From the NCBI GenBank assembly GCA_015259305.1, contig JABZGO010000091.1, forward strand, positions 1-6,986: a stretch of DNA of 6,986 nucleotides. The letters run 5' to 3'. The first letter of the stretch is position 1, and each line of letters starts with the position of its first letter. Made by a program: the position numbers and the translations under genes. The notes beneath the pieces are model-generated. The model ran no database searches, had not been told where the DNA came from, and saw only the letters and a program-made list of their open reading frames with translations. Below are positions 5,171 to 6,986 of the stretch, in pieces. Origin of the DNA: Alloprevotella tannerae. Its GTDB lineage: Bacteria; Bacteroidota; Bacteroidia; Bacteroidales; Bacteroidaceae.

Positions 5171-6538
5171 ATGAAGAATTATTCTTTAGTTGCTCTGATG
5201 TTTTCTTTGCTCTTCCTCTTTGGAAGTTGCAGCGCAGATCTCAATACAGACGATGATAGCAATACCGGCGACTGCATAATTACTGCCGTAAAACTTGGCG
5301 ATTTGAAGCGTCCTTATCATACGCTTACGGCTTCCGGAAAGGATACGGTCATTGTGGCTATGTTGGCCGGCGCAAAGTATCCCTTTAGTATAGATCACGC
5401 GAAGGCGCAGATTTTTAATGTGGACTCGCTGCCTATGGGCGTTGATGTGTCCCGCACGCGCTTTGCCAAGATTACGGCCACGGGCTCGCTGAGTATCCAA
5501 TCGCTGATTTCGGGTAAAGATACGGCGTTTGTGGAAACCGATAGCTTGGACTTCCGCCAACCGCGCGTGGTCACGGTCTATGGCCGCGACGGCGTTTCGC
5601 GCCGCAAATATACGCTGAAGGTTAATGTGCATAAGGAGGCCGGCGATTCTTCTACGTGGAAGCAGCTCGTCAGCGGCAACTCGCTGCTTGCTTCGGCCGA
5701 GGTGATACGCGCATTCTTGGTGAACGGCGAAGCATACTTGTATGCGCTGATTGGCATGCAAAACTTCCTGCTCAAATCTCCGCTTACTGACCTCTCTAAC
5801 TGGACGCAGACGGCTATTTCAGATGGTAGCATCGCGCCAGCTTCCATACATTATTATAATGGAGCCTTTTACGCTACGCGCGGAACGTACGTGGTGAGTA
5901 GTACGGACGGCTTGACGTGGTCGCCAATGGGCAATGTGCAACCGATTGCGCAGCTCTTAGCCGTTGGTGAGCCGGGCTTCGTGGGGCTCACGAGCGGCCA
6001 ATTGTATAGCAGTACGGATCGTATAAATTGGACAACTGACAATATGGATACGCCAAGCGAGTTGCCTGATGCGGAACTTGACGGACTGGCCTTGCAACCA
6101 CAAGAGGGGAGCAACTTTGACCGCTTCCTGCTGGTCGGACAGCGTGATGGTGCCGCTCGTGTTTGGACGCGCTATATCGATAAAACGAATGCGGAGGTTT
6201 TTCCTTGGCTGTATCTCATCACAGATGCCGGTAACAAGCAGCCTTGCCCCGCATTACGCAACATTACATTGCAACCTTATGCCGGCGGGGCCTTACTCGT
6301 TGGCGACGGAAGCGATGGTAAGCCGGCGCCGTTCTACTTGACGGAAGACGGCGGGCGCACTTGGAATCCGAATGCTTTGAAGCGCCCCAATGATGCTGCG
6401 GCTACGCACTGCTCGGCTTTAGTGGTCGGTGGCGAAGTATACTTGTTCTGTAGTGGTAGTGGTAATGTCTGGAAGGGCAAACTCAATCGCGCTGCTTGGA
6501 CAAAGCCACAATATAGCTTTATGAAAAGAATACGATAA
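5171..6538 (+). CDS. DUF6242-like lipoprotein with C-terminal Asp-box beta-propeller
   Basis: The 455-residue protein begins with a lipoprotein signal peptide. A hydrophobic stretch follows K2, and the lipobox LFGSC predicts lipidation at C20. The acidic segment after it (SADLNTDDD) is the kind of sequence that can direct Bacteroidetes lipoproteins to the outer face of the outer membrane, but this is inferred. Residues about 35-155 look like an immunoglobulin-like beta domain. Residues about 160-455 show propeller blades with Asp-box motifs at 243-250 (SSTDGLTW), 280-287 (SSTDRINW) and 391-398 (TEDGGRTW). Sialidases share such motifs, but no sialidase catalytic Arg triad or FRIP motif is apparent, so I do not call an enzyme. 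It matches the DUF6242 family as I remember it. The next gene starts 3 nt after its stop, so the two are surely cotranscribed and may act together at the outer membrane. Confidence 0.85.
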   Translation: MKNYSLVALMFSLLFLFGSCSADLNTDDDSNTGDCIITAVKLGDLKRPYHTLTASGKDTVIVAMLAGAKYPFSIDHAKAQIFNVDSLPMGVDVSRTRFAKITATGSLSIQSLISGKDTAFVETDSLDFRQPRVVTVYGRDGVSRRKYTLKVNVHKEAGDSSTWKQLVSGNSLLASAEVIRAFLVNGEAYLYALIGMQNFLLKSPLTDLSNWTQTAISDGSIAPASIHYYNGAFYATRGTYVVSSTDGLTWSPMGNVQPIAQLLAVGEPGFVGLTSGQLYSSTDRINWTTDNMDTPSELPDAELDGLALQPQEGSNFDRFLLVGQRDGAARVWTRYIDKTNAEVFPWLYLITDAGNKQPCPALRNITLQPYAGGALLVGDGSDGKPAPFYLTEDGGRTWNPNALKRPNDAAATHCSALVVGGEVYLFCSGSGNVWKGKLNRAAWTKPQYSFMKRIR

Positions 6539-6541
6539 TAC

Positions 6542-6986
6542 ATGCTAAGACATACGTTCCTCCTGCTGTGCTGTGCGCTCCTTCCTTTCGGACTGTCGGC
6601 GCAGGATGACGATAACTTCTATCGCCTGGAATTGGGTGGTGGGGTTGGTGTCGGCTTTGGCTTGAACGATGTCAATAGTAAGTTTTACGGACAGAGCCAA
6701 CTCGCGGCCGGCTTGCTGGCGCGCTTTCCGCTCAATCCGCGTATGGCGATCAAGTTGGGTGCGAATTATTTCAAGCTTTCCGGATCGACGGATAAAATCA
6801 ATGATTTCTATCCGCAAAATCCTGCGATGTCGGGGCCGGGGCGCCTTATATATAAGATGAGTGGCGACTTGTACGACTTCGCAGCTTTGTATGAGTTGCA
6901 CTTTCTTCCGTACGGCTGGCAGCAAGGCTATCAAGGCTTTAGTAGAGTGACGCCTTACATTCAGATGGGTATGGGTGTCACGTATG
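6542..6986 (+). CDS. DUF6089/PorG-like outer-membrane beta-barrel protein (3' end outside window)
   Basis: An open frame starts at ATG 6542 and runs through the right edge, with 148 complete codons visible. The first 20 residues are a signal peptide (MLRHTFLLL...LSA, cut before QDDD). The mature part has alternating strands of a small outer-membrane barrel: YRLELGGGVGVGFG, then LAAGLLARFPLNPRMAIKLGANYF, then DLYDFAALYELHFLPYG, and finally VTPYIQMGMGVTY. This pattern, including the 'FxPYG...PYI..G.G' block, is typical of DUF6089 proteins. P. gingivalis PorG (PG0189), a T9SS component linked to the PorK/PorN ring, is, as far as I recall, a member. From memory, genes for isoprenyl transferase (uppS) and BamA often follow in related genomes; that part is outside the window. 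Function as PorG is possible but not shown, because DUF6089 may also occur in species without a full T9SS. Confidence 0.85.
   Translation, partial: MLRHTFLLLCCALLPFGLSAQDDDNFYRLELGGGVGVGFGLNDVNSKFYGQSQLAAGLLARFPLNPRMAIKLGANYFKLSGSTDKINDFYPQNPAMSGPGRLIYKMSGDLYDFAALYELHFLPYGWQQGYQGFSRVTPYIQMGMGVTY

Noticed and set aside
5186..5761. 191-codon minus-strand frame opposite the DUF6242-like gene
   Set aside because: It lies fully inside a well-supported lipoprotein gene, and its product shows no recognisable family features.
5171..6538. Sialidase enzyme call based on Asp-boxes
   Set aside because: Asp-boxes are structural and occur in many non-enzymatic propellers. No FRIP motif or Arg triad was seen.

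Overview
The window looks like chromosomal DNA from a member of the Bacteroidales (Prevotella/Porphyromonas-like). The evidence is the close match of the ribosome recycling factor to the 186-residue Bacteroidales form, a PorX-type receiver/alkaline-phosphatase-fold regulator, a DUF6242-type lipoprotein followed by a DUF6089 (PorG-like) outer-membrane protein, and two promoters of the Bacteroidetes type (TTTG-N19-TAnnTTTG) with no Shine-Dalgarno sequences. No mobile element, phage gene, CRISPR array, tRNA or rRNA was recognised.

Layout. Positions 2-523 (+) hold the C-terminal end of a secreted beta-strand-repeat surface protein whose 5' part lies outside the window; a strong terminator follows at 586-628. 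A convergent intergenic region (524-846) contains further inverted repeats. On the minus strand four genes run 4488 -> 847 in tight order: frr (ribosome recycling), rsgA (30S-maturation GTPase), an NfeD-family membrane protein, and porX. Gaps are 5, 89 and 2 nt, so they look like one operon driven by a promoter at 4517-4547. A 682-bp divergent intergenic region (4489-5170) follows. Its middle is GC-rich and carries four tandem 21-bp units, each with inverted GTTTG/CAAAC arms. A textbook Bacteroidetes promoter (5107-5137, +) then drives a two-gene unit: a DUF6242-like lipoprotein (5171-6538) and, 3 nt later, the start of a DUF6089/PorG-like protein (from 6542) that runs off the right edge.

How the genes fit together. 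frr and rsgA are translation/ribosome-assembly housekeeping genes. NfeD is a membrane-organisation protein. PorX is known in Porphyromonas gingivalis as the response regulator that controls the type IX secretion system (T9SS), and PorG (DUF6089) is a T9SS component there. The truncated first gene ends in a motif resembling the C-termini of T9SS-type cargo. So a regulator, a possible component and a possible substrate lie within 7 kb, although both families may also occur in genomes without a complete T9SS. The region is mostly ordinary core genome. The features most worth a second look are the tandem 21-bp dyad repeats, the doubly folded intergenic segment at 651-748, and the placement of porX at the end of a translation-gene operon.
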